From positions 26,086,377 to 26,150,376 of the forward strand of contig OX421968.1 in assembly GCA_949128115.1 (NCBI GenBank): a stretch of DNA of 64,000 bases, given 5' to 3'. This document shows, one piece after another, positions 10,950-22,427 of this stretch. Under the pieces are notes generated by a model that saw only the letters and a list, made by a program, of their open reading frames with translations, searched no databases and was not told the DNA's origin. The number at the start of each line of letters is the position of its first letter. The stretch's first letter is position 1. A program made the translations under genes and the position numbers. The DNA is from Anaspis maculata (taxonomy: Eukaryota; Arthropoda; Insecta; Coleoptera; Scraptiidae).

Positions 10950-11026
10950 CACTAGCTCAAGTCAGGCCGCGACTATGAGTCAAGTCACCTCCTAGTCTAC
11001 TATTCGCGGCCTGACTTGAGCTAGTG
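10950..11026. repeat. 77-bp perfect-arm hairpin
   Basis: The arms CACTAGCTCAAGTCAGGCC... and ...GGCCTGACTTGAGCTAGTG are exact complements over about 23 bp, with a loop of about 31 bp. The phrase CAGGCCGCGA also occurs inside the 4078 hairpin. Flanking duplications are not evident. Confidence 0.65.
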
Positions 11027-12214
11027 CTTGGCGGTAGCCACCTTGGAAAGTTTCAAATTCATAAAGTAGGAACTTTTTGAAAGTGGTACCTATAGTAGGT
11101 AAAGATTAAATTTGTTTCCAGGAGCCTTTCATAGAAATACTATTCTCCTAGAGAAATACCTACTTCGCAGCTTTTCACTTTGCCAAACTTCTGGGCAAAA
11201 ACTGTATCTTGACATAAATAGTTGACATAATTTGAATAATTATCTTGAGTGCTCATTGAGATATTTTTCTCATTATATGTATAATGAAAGATTACATAAT
11301 ACCCATTGACTTTACGTGAACGTGGAATAGATTGGGTGTAACAAAAACAATATTTTGATGTTTTACTATGTGTAACAGATCATGGACCGGGAACAATATA
11401 GTTTTAGTGTATAGTTTTTCTCCTGTGGCTATAACTCCTTCGATTCTGTTTTTTTTTTTCGACGGGGGCGGCGTGTGGGGACGGCGTCGGTTGTAACTAT
11501 TTTTTCTGTAATATCAAAGGGACAGGAAACGCGATTACTTTTGTCCTGTTAAAACTTCTCTGTTCTCTAGTTTTGTTTTTGTCTTCACGGGCATCTGTGT
11601 AACTCGCTTGCTTCCTGTTTTTGGCGTCTGGAGCAGGAGCGGATTTTTTAAACGATAAATTATTAAGTGATTCAAAGGCGTCTGAAAGAGTTTTCCCAAA
11701 CGCCGCACACAATCATGCATTGAGCATTGCTAAGGCGCCGACCCGACTCCCGGCGACAATAAGTGTTTCAGAGGCGTCGGGCAGAGCTATCCGGGAGCTA
11801 TCTCAAACGGACCAACAGTACGACCGGCGAAGTGCGAGTGCATCATTTGCCGGCGAGGCAGCGAGCACACACACATGTGTTGCCAAGGCGACCCGACTCC
11901 CAGCGACTATACACACGAACGCTAAAGCATGACAGCTTTTTGTTACCGACAGACAAACCTAGCGCTATTCTTATGTATATATACATATATATATGGTTGA
12001 GGTAGTACTGATAATACTGATTTACCCACTCATTGTTTGGTAGATGCATTTTTCTGCAATCTTTCTTCCAAAGCTACCATTTCTTTATTTTCCCGCGAAG
12101 TAGGTAATAAGTCATTCCCGCCCTCTTACATGTATGTAATGATAATGAATCATATGAGTACCACAATGGTTGTATGTAAACGATTTCAACCCCAAAACAC
12201 AATAAACTATTATA
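11027..12214. other. spacer with microsatellite
   Basis: No gene was supported. The region 11620-11930 is richer in GC and contains the repeated phrase aggcg...gacccgactccc(a/g)gcgac (11730 and 11888). A (TA/CA)n microsatellite lies at about 11970-11996. A 103-residue frame (11621-11932) is interrupted soon after and shows no recognised domain. Confidence 0.4.
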
Positions 12215-12530
12215 CAGGGTTATTCAAAAGTCCGGGACAAAATTCATAATTTTTGACCGTATTTTTTTCGGGAAAAACGCTCGAACATGTCGATTTCTGG
12301 AAAGGGCAGCCGTTTTTCCATAACACGTGTCATGATCTACCTTCAACCCCTTGACCCCTAGCGACCCTTAGTATTTTTTTAAATGGCACTCTATGGCTTG
12401 GGAGGCTCGTTGGAAAGCTTGTCAAAAACTGTATTCAGATCTACCATTTAAAATTAGATCGAACGCTTCACCATGAAGTTTTGAGGAACTCCAGGTTACT
12501 CAAAAGTCCGGAAAAAAAATCATAATTTCT
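12215..12530. repeat. unit bounded by direct copies of caaaagtccgg
   Basis: The phrase tacagggttattcaaaagtccggg at 12216 recurs as caggttactcaaaagtccgga at 12490, both followed by (a)ttcataattt-type sequence. It resembles ends of the TACAGGG elements elsewhere in this window but lacks a clear inverted partner. Confidence 0.35.
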
Positions 12531-13684
12531 TCTAAAAAATACTGCACAGGGAATCTCGCTACACTTACATCGCAGTGAGAAGACTGATAGAGATCGACAA
12601 GTCAACGCACAACAACTGCCCAAAAATATAACTGGCTGACTCAATAGTAGTTTTCATAAGGTCTACAGCGCACGCACACGTTCTTTGCCGTTCGGCAAAA
12701 ATTCGACCTTCGCGTGCTTGCCAGACTCTCGCAGCTCTGTAATCGTTCTCCCCACTCTATACCTCTGGTGCTAGCCGACTAGCGAAGTGGTGCAACCACT
12801 TCAGAGTTCAATGGTTGATGAATAAAAGAAATACTAGATCGGTCTGATCACTCTAATCTACCATGATGCCCAAATTTTATATACCTGAGGAAATTACGTA
12901 TATACCGGTATGTACTACTTATTCTGAGAGTCGGGACAGGCCTTGCTCGGATTTCATGTTTTCCCTTGCCGAGTGTTAGTGGGTGTTATTTTAAAGATTC
13001 ATTTTCTGACAAGCTTTTTTTAAGGTATCTGTTTCAAAACAACCTGTAAAATTTTTTATCAAAATCGATCAAGAAATCTGGAAGTTATCAGTATCACAAA
13101 ACAATCATTTTTCAAAGTTCAACTTAGACGACCTTATATCTGTTCAACGAGGCATCGTGCAATATTTTCAGTTGTTAGGTACTTTCCGGCTCGATTTTTG
13201 ATGAGGAATCAGCTCCCGAATTTGTAACACTGATTTGGAAACACCTGTAGAATGCTTGGGACGTCACTGGACCGCATATCTCTTCTCTCATACTTTCTCT
13301 GATCGCGACACTCTCGCATGCTGTGTCCGTTCCACACGCAGCGCTTATGGGGGCGGTTGTGACGTCACCAGAATTTTTTAATCGCTGCCACAAATAGTTG
13401 AAATGAATAGTAGACACATGAGAAAAGTTAAATTTTTTTCTCAAAATGTCCGATCATGTTAAAATCTCAAAATGGCACCAGCGTCCATATTCTTTTAAGA
13501 TGGAATGGGCTGGTAGGGGTAGCAGCCTCTACCCAGAGATGATTTTCATCTTGTTTTTTCATGTGTTCCTCAAAATAATCCTCGTTTGGAATTTCGCGCC
13601 ACAGTAGGTATCTAATTGTGTGGGTATTATGAGAGAGAGAGAGAGAGAAGAGGTGAGTTGTTGATAAGAGCAATTTACTTCGTA
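12531..13684. other. spacer, nothing recognised
   Basis: There are no supported genes. A (GA)n microsatellite lies at about 13629-13648. The 89-residue frames at 13175-13444 and 13467-13736 have no recognisable motif. Confidence 0.4.
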
Positions 13685-13695
13685 ACATCAACATC

Positions 13696-14044
13696 AAGGA
13701 GCTTGTGGTATGGTAGTTAGCGTGTTCGACTACCACTCCAGAGGTCGCGGGTTCGATCTCCGCCGGGGACGGATTTTCGCCTTGAAAACAAGCTTCTTGG
13801 TTTAGTTGGTATGCTTGCTAAATGCAAGACGCGCCTGTGTCGCATAGCACGTAAAATACGAACGATGGTGCCGACCTCATGCGATGTTGGTGTTCGTTAA
13901 AAATCCCTACCCTTGTGGGTGGAACACACAGGGGTTCGGCAAAATTTCCGGTATAGTGGAGGAAAGCATTCACCGGCGTCGGTGTTAGGCCTCGTTGCGG
14001 AAATAGGCCGACGTTAAATAAACGAATAAAAAAATAAAATAAAA
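13696..14044 (+). mobile_element. tRNA-derived SINE
   Basis: The 5' head is tRNA-like, with an A-box-like TGGTAGTTAGCG (13711-13722) and a B-box-like GGTTCGATC (13750-13758) about 28 bp later; these form an internal RNA polymerase III promoter. A unique body follows, then an A-rich tail (aataaaaaaataaaat) at about 14020-14044. The copy is bounded by acatcaacatc (13685-13695) and acattaacatc (14045-14055), a target duplication with one mismatch. SINEs are copied by a partner LINE, and which LINE cannot be told here. The apparent minus-strand frame across it is incidental. Confidence 0.85.
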
Positions 14045-14055
14045 ACATTAACATC

Positions 14056-14929
14056 CGACGTAAATTTCCAAGCAATTTGATGCTTATAGCTTTCGATCGG
14101 CGAGAAACATTAAGTTTTAGTTTTTGATACTAGGTACCTGCAATTTTCGGTCATAAAATAGTATACATGTTATTCAATGAGCGTGTAATGATTGTTATTG
14201 ATCGAGAGAATACAGTTTTCGGACACGAGCCTTGGCGAGTGTCGTAAGGCATCCGAATAAATAATAGCCCCATTACACATAGTAGGATACTATGCTTTAT
14301 GAAATGGTCAAGTGTTGTAAAAGGTGCACAATAATTGAGTTATGACTTATGAGTACATTATTCAAATAAATAAAGATATTATTTTACAGCTGGATAATGA
14401 GTTTGCCAGGATACTACATGGAAAAAAGTCTAGGGTTGGTGGGGGTGCAAAACGTGGTCCAGTCGGTTGGTACATGTGCTTACCGACGCCCTCGCGTTAC
14501 TGCTTGAAATGTATCTGATCTGAACTTGAATGTGTAACTTGAAAATTGCAGAAGTAATTGCAACTGAATATTTTCGCGCGGACACTCGGTACATCTTCAT
14601 TTTGAAAAAATAGGTGCAAAATTGGTCAATAAAACCTTAATCACCCTGTAGCGGACATTGGTTGGTAGGTCTAGATGGAAAATGATAAACATCTGAAACA
14701 AAAAAGAAAAATTTAGGAATTGCAAAAAAAACAACAAAGTGAAGGCAGAATCGGAGAGGGAAAACGTGGAGAGAAACTTCAGCAGGAGTGCAAATAGCAG
14801 AGTATTTACATAGCCAAGAACAGCAATCAGGAAATAGTCCTTATAGGCTGAAATAGTTTTTGATGAAAGCGTCGTAGATAGCCGAAGGTAGCTGGTGCCT
14901 CAAAACTCACGTCGTAAGGTACAGGGTGT
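14056..14929. other. spacer with a degenerate hairpin
   Basis: Around 14150-14312, tcataaaatagtat and atactatgctttatga form the ends of a weak inverted repeat containing gacacgagccttggcgagtgtcg. No gene was recognised in the rest. Confidence 0.35.
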
Positions 14930-15455
14930 TCACGTATAAATTATACTCCCCCTTGGAGACCTCCCCTTGAAGATGATTTAAAAAACAAAAAACGATCCTC
15001 ATACAATTTTTGCCACAGGCTTCGAATTTATCCACAAAAATTTTCTGTGTTATATCGCTTACAGCGTGCAACATCGAAATTTTTTGTGAAATTGGACACC
15101 CTGTATTTTAATATAGCAATCGATTCCGCTTTTCATCCTGATTATAAATATATTTTACACTTTAACAGGACACATGTGGAAAAATTTGCCAAAATTTTCA
15201 AAAATATCGAAACTTTTTTTCGAGTTTGTACGATACAAGTTTGAACGAGGAAATATTCACCGAGTTACTTTGGCAAAAAAATTTTTTTCGATATTTTACT
15301 TCATCTTTTTCTTCACAATGGTTTTTGACTAACCATCAAGTGTGATATATATTTATGATCATGATGAAAAGTGGAATCGATTCCCATATTAAAATACAGC
15401 TTGTCCAATTTGAGAAAAATGCTTATATATCACACTTGATAGGTTAGTCACTACC
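14930..15455. repeat. nested inverted repeats with TACAGGGTG ends
   Basis: TACAGGGTGT at 14931 is opposed by ACACCCTGTA at 15102. A second inverted repeat joins about 15076-15155 (gaaattggacaccctgta, aatcgattcc) to 15345-15422 (ggaatcgatt, acagcttgtccaattt). A third joins gactaaccatcaagtgtgat (15329) to atcacacttgataggttagtc (15430). The overlapping arms suggest successive insertions of small TIR elements. Confidence 0.55.
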
Positions 15456-16261
15456 TACCTACCTGAAAGCGATATGGCACAGAAAATTGTTGTGGGAGAA
15501 ATCGAAGCCTACGGAAAAAAAAATATCGGAATCGTTTTCAATTTTACTTCCTCGACCCACCACCCAACAAGGAGGTATATATTGTGAACGCGCAAAATTT
15601 TTTTTCGAGATTTCGACGGATATGTCCGTTTTGAAGTCCCCTATGACGATTAAGGCCATTTCCAGAATGATCTCTGCCTGTGTGTATATCTGAATGTATG
15701 TATGTGTGTATGCAACCTCCCACGATATTAGCCGCAAGGTCCATCCGATCGACTTGAAATTTGGTATTGGCGAGTTTCAAGCTCGAATACGCCACCTGAC
15801 GGCCAACATGTAAACAACCTTTGTGCACGCATCAACCGCAGATTTGTGAGAGTTCTCATGAGCGTTGCAGTGTTTTGTGGCTTTAACTGGTTCCATCTGA
15901 TTTTGCGCGAGGTAATTTTTTCCAGCAAAGTACATGTGCCACGCACGTTTCTTTATCTTGAATGTACTGTCGATGTCGGTTGCAAAAGCATTCTATTTTT
16001 AAATGAGAGTAGGTAAGCACGTGTACGACTGGCAAGTGTACCATTGGCAAGAAGTGGCATCAGCATCATGGAAGGTGGCAAGATAGATCATAACAAAAAG
16101 TGGTGGAAAAATTGTTGTGTTTCCGAGTGCTAGTCGCGGTGTGGAAACGGGAAAAATGAAGATGGAGCATTTTCCAGACACAAAAAGTCGCAAGCGCCGT
16201 GTTGCAGATACAACTATCATGGTGTTTATGAAGCTGACGATGGATGTCAACATTTAAAAAA
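15456..16261. other. spacer, nothing recognised
   Basis: A short GTAT/GTGT microsatellite is present near 15690. Overlapping frames on both strands (15459-15946) have no recognisable domain. Confidence 0.4.
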
Positions 16262-16624
16262 ATAATTTTTAAATAAATAATTTTTTATTAACCCACTAGT
16301 ACGTAATAACAAAAAAGAAAATAAAACTAAACTAACTAATAAGGGTTAATCACAAGGGAACCATTCAATTCCTCCCTCTGAAGCTCACAGCCCAGAGAGA
16401 GGTCTGATCTTCCATGATTCCCTTGAAAAAACGAAAGTATCAATTATAGCATCGCAAGAACAAAAGTAACAAAAAGAGAACAAATTTAACATATTAAATA
16501 CCCAACTAAAAGAAAATTTCTAATATAAAACAACATGAACAAAAATCATTATGGATCCCACACTTACACAATTGTGAGTCACCTGCATACTTTCATATCT
16601 GCTCCATATAAAACTACAGGAGGC

Positions 16625-17395
16625 CTACATCAACATGGACCTCAACCTTTGTTTAAACTGCTTATGAGTGAGCGATCCGTACCTCAAGTCGACGTTGTTC
16701 ATAACAGCTGCAACATTGTATGAAAATGAACGCTTGAATCTTTCAGTTCTGTGCTGAGGTATAGTCAACAAATCTTTACGTCTCAAGTTGATGTTATGCA
16801 CTTCAGTCCTAAATGACATCAGATCAATTAAATACTGCGGGAAACCCCTCAAAATCAATCCATGAAAAAAACAGGCAGCGTGCAAAAGTCGTGTACTATC
16901 CATGTTTAACCACCCCAGTTACTTTAGTTTGAAAGATATATGTTCTCTGCGTGAAATACCAAAAATAAACCTCATACACGCATTCTGCACAACCTGCACC
17001 CTACGTCTGTCAGCGCTATCCAGGCAAGGTCCCCAAACCACGTCGCAATAACAAAAATGAGAAAGAACCAAACTGTTGGAGAGAATAATTCTTAGCTTGC
17101 GGGTTAAAAAATCTCTGCTGTTGTAAAGTAACTTCAACCCTGAGTAGGACTTTCTGAGGCAATTATTTATGTGCGTTTTGAAGCGCAGCGAAGAGTCCAG
17201 AGTTATCCCCAAATTCGTTGCTTCGGCAGACGGAATAATATATTCGTCATCCAGACTGATGGTCAAGTCATTTAGTATTGCTTCACGGTCGACACCACCC
17301 CCAAACACAAGCAACTTAGACTTGGCTGCATTCAATACAAGCCCGTGGTCCCTAGAGAAGGAAAGAAGAAGGAAAGAAGACTGGCTCTAGTTTCC
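16625..17395 (-). pseudogene. LINE ORF2, C-terminal part
   Basis: The frame 16919-17335 begins with LNAAKSKLLVFGGG, the conserved stretch shortly after the RT YADD motif. It continues with LGITLDSSLRFKTHI, a thumb-like region and CYCDVVWGPCLDSADRRR. The frame 16625-16903 gives the end of the protein (FFHGLILRGFP...). A stop or shift near 16915 separates the two. The bases upstream of 17395 that link to the RT part are missing, replaced by the piggyBac-type segment. Confidence 0.8.
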
Positions 17396-18563
17396 GTATT
17401 TTTTGAGATATTGAAGTGAAACTTATGCAGATATGTTTCCTATGACTTGTTGATGATTTTCCATCCCGAAAACTGTACGGGACACATGTGCCCCGTATCG
17501 CCCCATGCAACAATTTCTTGCCGTGGGGCGGTACGAGGTACGACTGGTACGAGGCACATGTGTCCCGTCTCGCCCCATGTGTCGGTTTCTTTGCGTAGGG
17601 CGGTACAAGGTCGAGTGATAAATCGCAACAAGTTAAGACAATTGTGGGTTTATGTTGTATTTGGGGGTGCTATTGTGCTATAGCGGTCAGTCAGCACTCA
17701 TGCATTCTTGTGTCTGGAAGCATTGTGATTGTATAGTCTGTATTGACAGTATTTGTGCTGTATTTAATTAATTATGGCTGGTCGCGGGCAAAGAATTGTA
17801 GCTTTGGCACAGGCCCAGCGAACCGAAAGTTCAGAAGATGATTACGAGGAGGATTCGGACGATTCGGTGAAAGACAATAACTATTTACCTAGCTGGGAGG
17901 AAAGTGGTGACGGGGAGGACTCTGACGACTTCGCTGACGTCTTAGAAGAGCCGGAAAATGACGGAAATAATCAGCTAAATACGACGACGAACGACCTGGA
18001 TGACTGGGGAAAATGTAAAGAGTTGGATCAACAGTTATTTGCGACTAATTGTAATACAAATGATATATTCACATCCCCAAGATCGACTGTGACACCGTTC
18101 GATTTCTCCCTACTATTTTATAACTGTACTGGACAAGTACCATAAATCATACAATATTCCTTATGCTTATGTCAAATTATTGTTCTCGCGGCAATTATAA
18201 TGTTGCTTTCATCTTGTATGTTTCACAAATGAAAGATACATATCAGTTTGTCGCTTTCGAGGTCACATTGGTCACATTATTGTCCTTCAATAATCATGAA
18301 AAAAACAAATTCCCATTTTGAGGGTTAAGTTCGTGCATTCGCCCTCCTGCGTTTGTACTATGTTTGTTGGTTTATTCTGCAGTAGATTTCATGAATATGC
18401 AGAAAATATTTCAATCCTGTGTTCAATTAGAGTCTAGTAAGTAACATCACCTTTACGGGGTACATATGCCCCGTACCGCCCGAACCGATGATGCGGCACG
18501 GGACATATACACCCCGTATCGCCCCCCACAGAGTTTTGAGTATATTGCGCCGCAGCGAACGTG
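17396..18563 (+). mobile_element. piggyBac-type non-autonomous element inserted in the LINE
   Basis: The right edge abuts TTAA (18564-18567) exactly where the LINE frame stops making sense; TTAA is the invariant piggyBac target. Near both ends lie inverted and direct copies of a motif like ggacacatgtgccccgtatcgcccc (17480, 17560, 18460, 18505), probably subterminal binding sites. A left TTAA is not seen, and several LINE residues are missing there, so the left edge is eroded. A short coding relic is inside. Confidence 0.65.
17774..18145 (+). pseudogene. N-terminal relic of a piggyBac-like transposase
   Basis: A 123-residue frame starts from an ATG (MAGRGQRIVALAQAQ). It is strikingly acidic from residue 18 to 75 (SSEDDYEEDSDDSVKD and similar) and ends FTSPRSTVTPFDFSLLFYN followed by a stop. 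An acidic N-terminus followed by 'TP.DFF.LFF' is how many piggyBac-derived transposases begin, just before the DDD catalytic domain. The catalytic region is absent, so this cannot act as a transposase. It could be an internal-deletion derivative or simply decayed. Retention of an open acidic N-terminus without the catalytic part is curious, but selection cannot be judged. Confidence 0.55.
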
Positions 18564-19410
18564 TTAAGCTTTCCAACAGCATCATGCAAAGAAGACTTCG
18601 GAAACGACACATAAAGTTGGGTATCATCTGCGTAAAGATGATGACGACAAAACTGCAGTACGTTCGGAAGTTGGGAGATGTACAAGGCAAACAGCAAAGG
18701 GCCAAGGATGGAACCCTGCGGTACTCCATTTAAATATCTCTAGGATCTGACATTTTGACACCCATCCTCACCCTCTGCCTCCTGTCCCTTAAGTAATTTG
18801 CGATTAATGTCTGACTGAGAGGATGCAAGCCTAAATAGTTTAAAATTGAAATGAGTACGTCATGATGCAAAGTCTCGAAAGCTTTGCTGTAATCTAAGAG
18901 CATAAGCAGAGTCATGTCGCCCTCATCAGCCGCCCTGAAAATGTCATCAGTTATTTTTAGAAGGGCAGAAGTACAGCTGAAGCCCTTTCTGAAACCAGAC
19001 TGAAATGGTGGGAGTAGTCCATGCAGATCAAGGTGCTGCTGAAGTTGAAATTTAATAATCTTTTCAAAAATCTTCGACACCGCAGGCAAGATGCTAATGG
19101 GCCTCAAATCGTTGAGCTCTGTGACTTTCTTTTTTTTTGGTAAGGGTAGAACAATGGACTCCTTCCAACATTCAGGATATACACCAAATTCAATGCAATA
19201 ATTCACAATGTGAGTCAAAACAGGAAGAATATAAGGGCAGCATAGCCTTAAAAAACCGATAGGTATGCCATCTGACCCAACCGCACTGGAGCCTATTTCA
19301 TTGATAATCTGAAAAACTAAATCTTCTGAGACACGTTGAAACTCAAAGACATTACCAATAGGGGATTCTAGTATATGGAGTGGTCGAAAGTGCGCAGCAG
19401 CAAGTTTGCT
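18564..19410 (-). pseudogene. LINE ORF2, reverse transcriptase part
   Basis: RT motifs are seen in order: GSDGIPIGFL, ELNDLRPISILPAVSKIFEK, FQSGFRKGFSCTSALL and LLMLLDYSKAFETLHHD (motif A, first catalytic Asp), in the frame 18730-19527. After a stop near 18730 the protein continues in a shifted frame with [13 protein letters not shown] and [12 protein letters not shown] (motif C, YADD) and breaks off at VGKLN, where TTAA marks the piggyBac-type insertion. RT copies the element RNA at the target nick. The first residues of the longer frame, before about 19410, belong to the foreign segment and not to RT. Confidence 0.87.
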
Positions 19411-20240
19411 GAAAAGGCGGCAATTCAAACGATTCGTGCAAGTTTCTATTTTTACATGGGATATTGGCCAAATCGGTAGTTTTTTCATACAAGAAATTGT
19501 TTCACGTGTACTAAATTTATAGAGCATGAAATTTAATACAATTTTTAAATACTAACGCTATATACAAAACGATTTTTTTTTCTGAAAGTCAGTATTTTAC
19601 AAATGAAAAGTGTGGAAACACCGAAAACAACCTGATTGAGCGGGCGAGCGGCTATCACGTGACAACAGCGATGCTACCAACAGTGGCTTGTACTGGGTCC
19701 GGAATCTCTTGTAAGGGTCCACTGGAGTGAATAAAGTGCAGGGAGCATAAATATGCGATATTGTGTCTTTTGTAATGCCTGCGACTGCGATACTTTGGAG
19801 TCGACGAGTGTCACGTCACAACCAAAAGGTTTACATAACCTAATTCATTTTTCTGACTTGTTGCATCGCGCACAGTTCTTAAATTGACCTCGAAATTGAC
19901 GTTTGGGGATATCACCTCCACGGTATTTTAAGCACGTTTTTGGGAATCTTTCAAAATAAAACAAGTTTTGCTCATTGTTAGCGGCAAGGTTAGCGGCTAT
20001 CACTTCTGCAGTTCCAATAACAGCAATGTTTATTGGATCCGCTACTATTTTTGCCGATTTCCATTAGCAGTAACCACTTAAAACACACCCCATTATCCAA
20101 TTATACTTTTTAGTGGGCTAAAACTTACGATTCAATCGCAAAAATTAGTATTCACTCAATTTTACTGTGTTAATTTTCGGAATTTGCACGAATTTTATCA
20201 CGTGACCGGAGTGTACCAATGGCAAGCCCTCCACACTTCG
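19411..20240. other. unassigned DNA interrupting the LINE
   Basis: LINE similarity stops near 20240 and resumes near 19400. The intervening 0.8 kb has no recognised inverted ends. It contains a promoter-like stretch with 'gaataaagtgcagggagcataaatatg' and a short plus-strand frame from 19753 (MRYCVFCNACDCDT) whose Cys spacing is suggestive of a zinc finger, but it stops after about 45 residues. Confidence 0.45.
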
Positions 20241-21565
20241 CACATGCGTCAGGAGAAAAGGTAAACTAGATTCGTCTATATTATTGATGGTGTTCGTACC
20301 ATAAAAATTTATAAGATTGAGTTTATTTTGGAGTGGTATGTTGACAGAAGGAGGATTATTAAAGAATACATTGAGACGATCTACATCATTCAAATGAGGT
20401 GGAATATTATGCCTCACAGGATTAATAACATTAATTTTTTTGAGTTCCTTCCAAATATTGCTTATACCACCGTTCCGAATCTTGAACTGCAAATATCCCT
20501 TTTTCTCTCTACCAATTGCAACATTTGCATAATTACGCAGTTGCCTGTATTGATCCCAATTGCCAGGAGTTTTATGATTTTATATTTTTTCAGAGCTTTG
20601 TCTCTCAATTTCAAAATTAGTCGAAGATTGTCTATCAGCCAAGGTTTATATTTACTATTATGTTTAAAGGTTTTAAAAGGACAATGTCTATCCAGTAAGT
20701 ATAGCATAGATTCATTAAAAAAAGTAAGCTTGTCATTTATATCATTAAGCTCTATTACATAAAATAACGGAAGAGAACTCAACTCATAGTTGAGCTGCTC
20801 TAAATCAATATGTGAAAAGTCTCTCATTGTGATCATAACATCAGATTCCAACTTAGCCTCCGACCATAACTCTACATAAATCACATTATGATCGCTTATG
20901 TGATGCATCTCTATCGAACCTTTCGCTTTTAGCATTTTATCGTCACTCAACAAAATGAGATCAATCAGGCTGACAGAGGTTCCCGTTATTCTTGTTGGTT
21001 CATCAATGACCTGAGCCAAGCCAAAGGATTTCAACATTTCGCAGAAGAATCTTGCTTTTGAACTATTAGTCTGCAACATATCAATGTTGAAGTCACCCAT
21101 ACAACACAGAGTACTCACGGTATGCATAATCGTTGAAAAAGTTTCCTCTAGCTTGGTCACAAAAAATGCATTCTCCATGCTGGGCGGTTTGTAGACCACA
21201 CCCAGACCCACGCTGCCCCCCTCAACCCCCAATCTTATCCACAATTGCTCAATATCACCTGAAGACTGAATTAAAGTATGCTTATGACATGATTTTATAT
21301 ACAGACCCACTCCTCCGCCCCTTCCAGGACCACTTCTGTCCCTACGCAAGAATATATACGAATCAATTTCAAAATTGTGAGAAGCAAGATTGGAATTTAA
21401 CCACGTCTCAGACACAGCGAAAACATCATAATTTTTTTCCAAAATATGATCTTTGAGATCAGCAAAATGAGAGCTGAGAGAGCGACAATTGAGATGCCCA
21501 AAATGCATTTCAAAAAAGATCAGCCGCAACAATAATCGACCAGGTACAAAACGCTCGCAACCCAA
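20145..21565 (-). pseudogene. LINE ORF2, N-terminal AP-like endonuclease part
   Basis: The frame 20462-21565 carries the AP-endonuclease motifs in order: FGHLNCRSL (Asn), SETWLN (Glu), GVVYKPP (Tyr), MGDFNID (Asp/Asn), SLIDLIL (Asp) and ISDHNVIYV (His). This domain nicks target DNA to prime reverse transcription. After a frameshift near 20490 the linker continues in the frame 20145-20492 (IWKELKKINVINP, then LNVFFNNPPSVN), which is typical LINE sequence between EN and RT. It loses similarity near 20240, where unassigned DNA begins. The start at 21565 may be a little upstream of the original initiator. Confidence 0.85.
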
Positions 21566-21764
21566 AAATAAACAATGAAGCAGATAGCAGATGAAATTTT
21601 ATGAATGGAGATATTAGCTCAAACAAAAACACTAAGTAAACAAACAATGTAGTTCAAAAGAAAAAAGTTCAGTCTGATTTAAAGAGGAAAAAAAAACAGA
21701 TAATTTTACTTGTGTTCGAAAAGCAAAGAAAAAGCTAATAGATATCGAAAAGCGAGTCCATAAC

Positions 21765-22427
21765 TTAAATTTGAAATTTATCAACCTCAGACACCGAGAA
21801 GAATTTACAAACTTTGTCGTTAGCACTTTTGCACATGATTATGCCATTATTAGTCCACACATTACTTTGGCCGAATTTTTCCACAGCCGCCTTCACTGCT
21901 TTTAGCCTTGATGAAGTAAGATCTTCTCTGATGACAACGCGGGAACCTTTTAGATGTTTCTTCTTGCTGAAAATTTCCTCTTTTACACGATGGCGGCAGA
22001 GACTCACGATTAGTGGACCAGGCGCATCCTGCTTCGGACCCTTCTTCAGGCGGTAGCAATAATCTATATCGACAGCCGATACACCAAGGTGAAGCTTAGT
22101 GGAACACAAGTCAATAAAAACCTGATAGGGATCCTCGTCCTTTGTTTCCTTGACATTGTAAATCCGTAGGTTTCTGCTCTTCAACCTTTGCTGCAGGTAT
22201 TCGTTGGTTTCTTCAGTTTTCCGCAGCTGTTCGGCATATATATTCATTCGGTCCTCCAAAACAATGACACGAGCCTCCAGCTTCTCCAAAATTTTACTTG
22301 AGAGGAGATCGGTTAGCTTGGCTAGAAATCCGTCGGAAAGCAACACCTCCTCTACAGTCTTTCGAATATCTTCACCTTCTGATTTTTCGGAACGATTTTG
22401 AGCTCGATTCCCACGCTTCTCAGCCAT
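21765..22427 (-). CDS. LINE ORF1 protein (RNA-binding chaperone type)
   Basis: A 220-residue intact frame starts from a real ATG (MAEKRGNRAQN). It has a basic N-terminus and a coiled-coil-prone region (about residues 35-85, e.g. LEARVIVLEDRMNIYAEQL). A compact domain follows whose features match the L1-type ORF1 (Transposase_22-like) fold: LKSRNLRIYNVKETKDED, then DIDYCYRLKK, PLIVSLCRHRVKEEIF and VVIREDLTSSRL. Such proteins trimerise, bind the LINE RNA and act as nucleic-acid chaperones in the cytoplasmic RNP. It precedes the endonuclease with about 200 bp between them. This is the best preserved part of this LINE; whether it is expressed cannot be judged. Confidence 0.8.
   Translation of the reverse strand: MAEKRGNRAQNRSEKSEGEDIRKTVEEVLLSDGFLAKLTDLLSSKILEKLEARVIVLEDRMNIYAEQLRKTEETNEYLQQRLKSRNLRIYNVKETKDEDPYQVFIDLCSTKLHLGVSAVDIDYCYRLKKGPKQDAPGPLIVSLCRHRVKEEIFSKKKHLKGSRVVIREDLTSSRLKAVKAAVEKFGQSNVWTNNGIIMCKSANDKVCKFFSVSEVDKFQI

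Noticed and set aside
13700..13770. tRNA gene
   Set aside because: A and B boxes are present, but the 3' half does not complete a cloverleaf, and a SINE body, A-rich tail and duplication follow.
15500..15740. Small protein genes at 15459-15946
   Set aside because: Frames overlap on opposite strands with no recognisable feature and no start context that distinguishes one.
19753..19890. THAP-like zinc finger (MRYCVFCNACDCD)
   Set aside because: The Cys spacing is not that of a THAP domain and the frame stops after about 45 residues.
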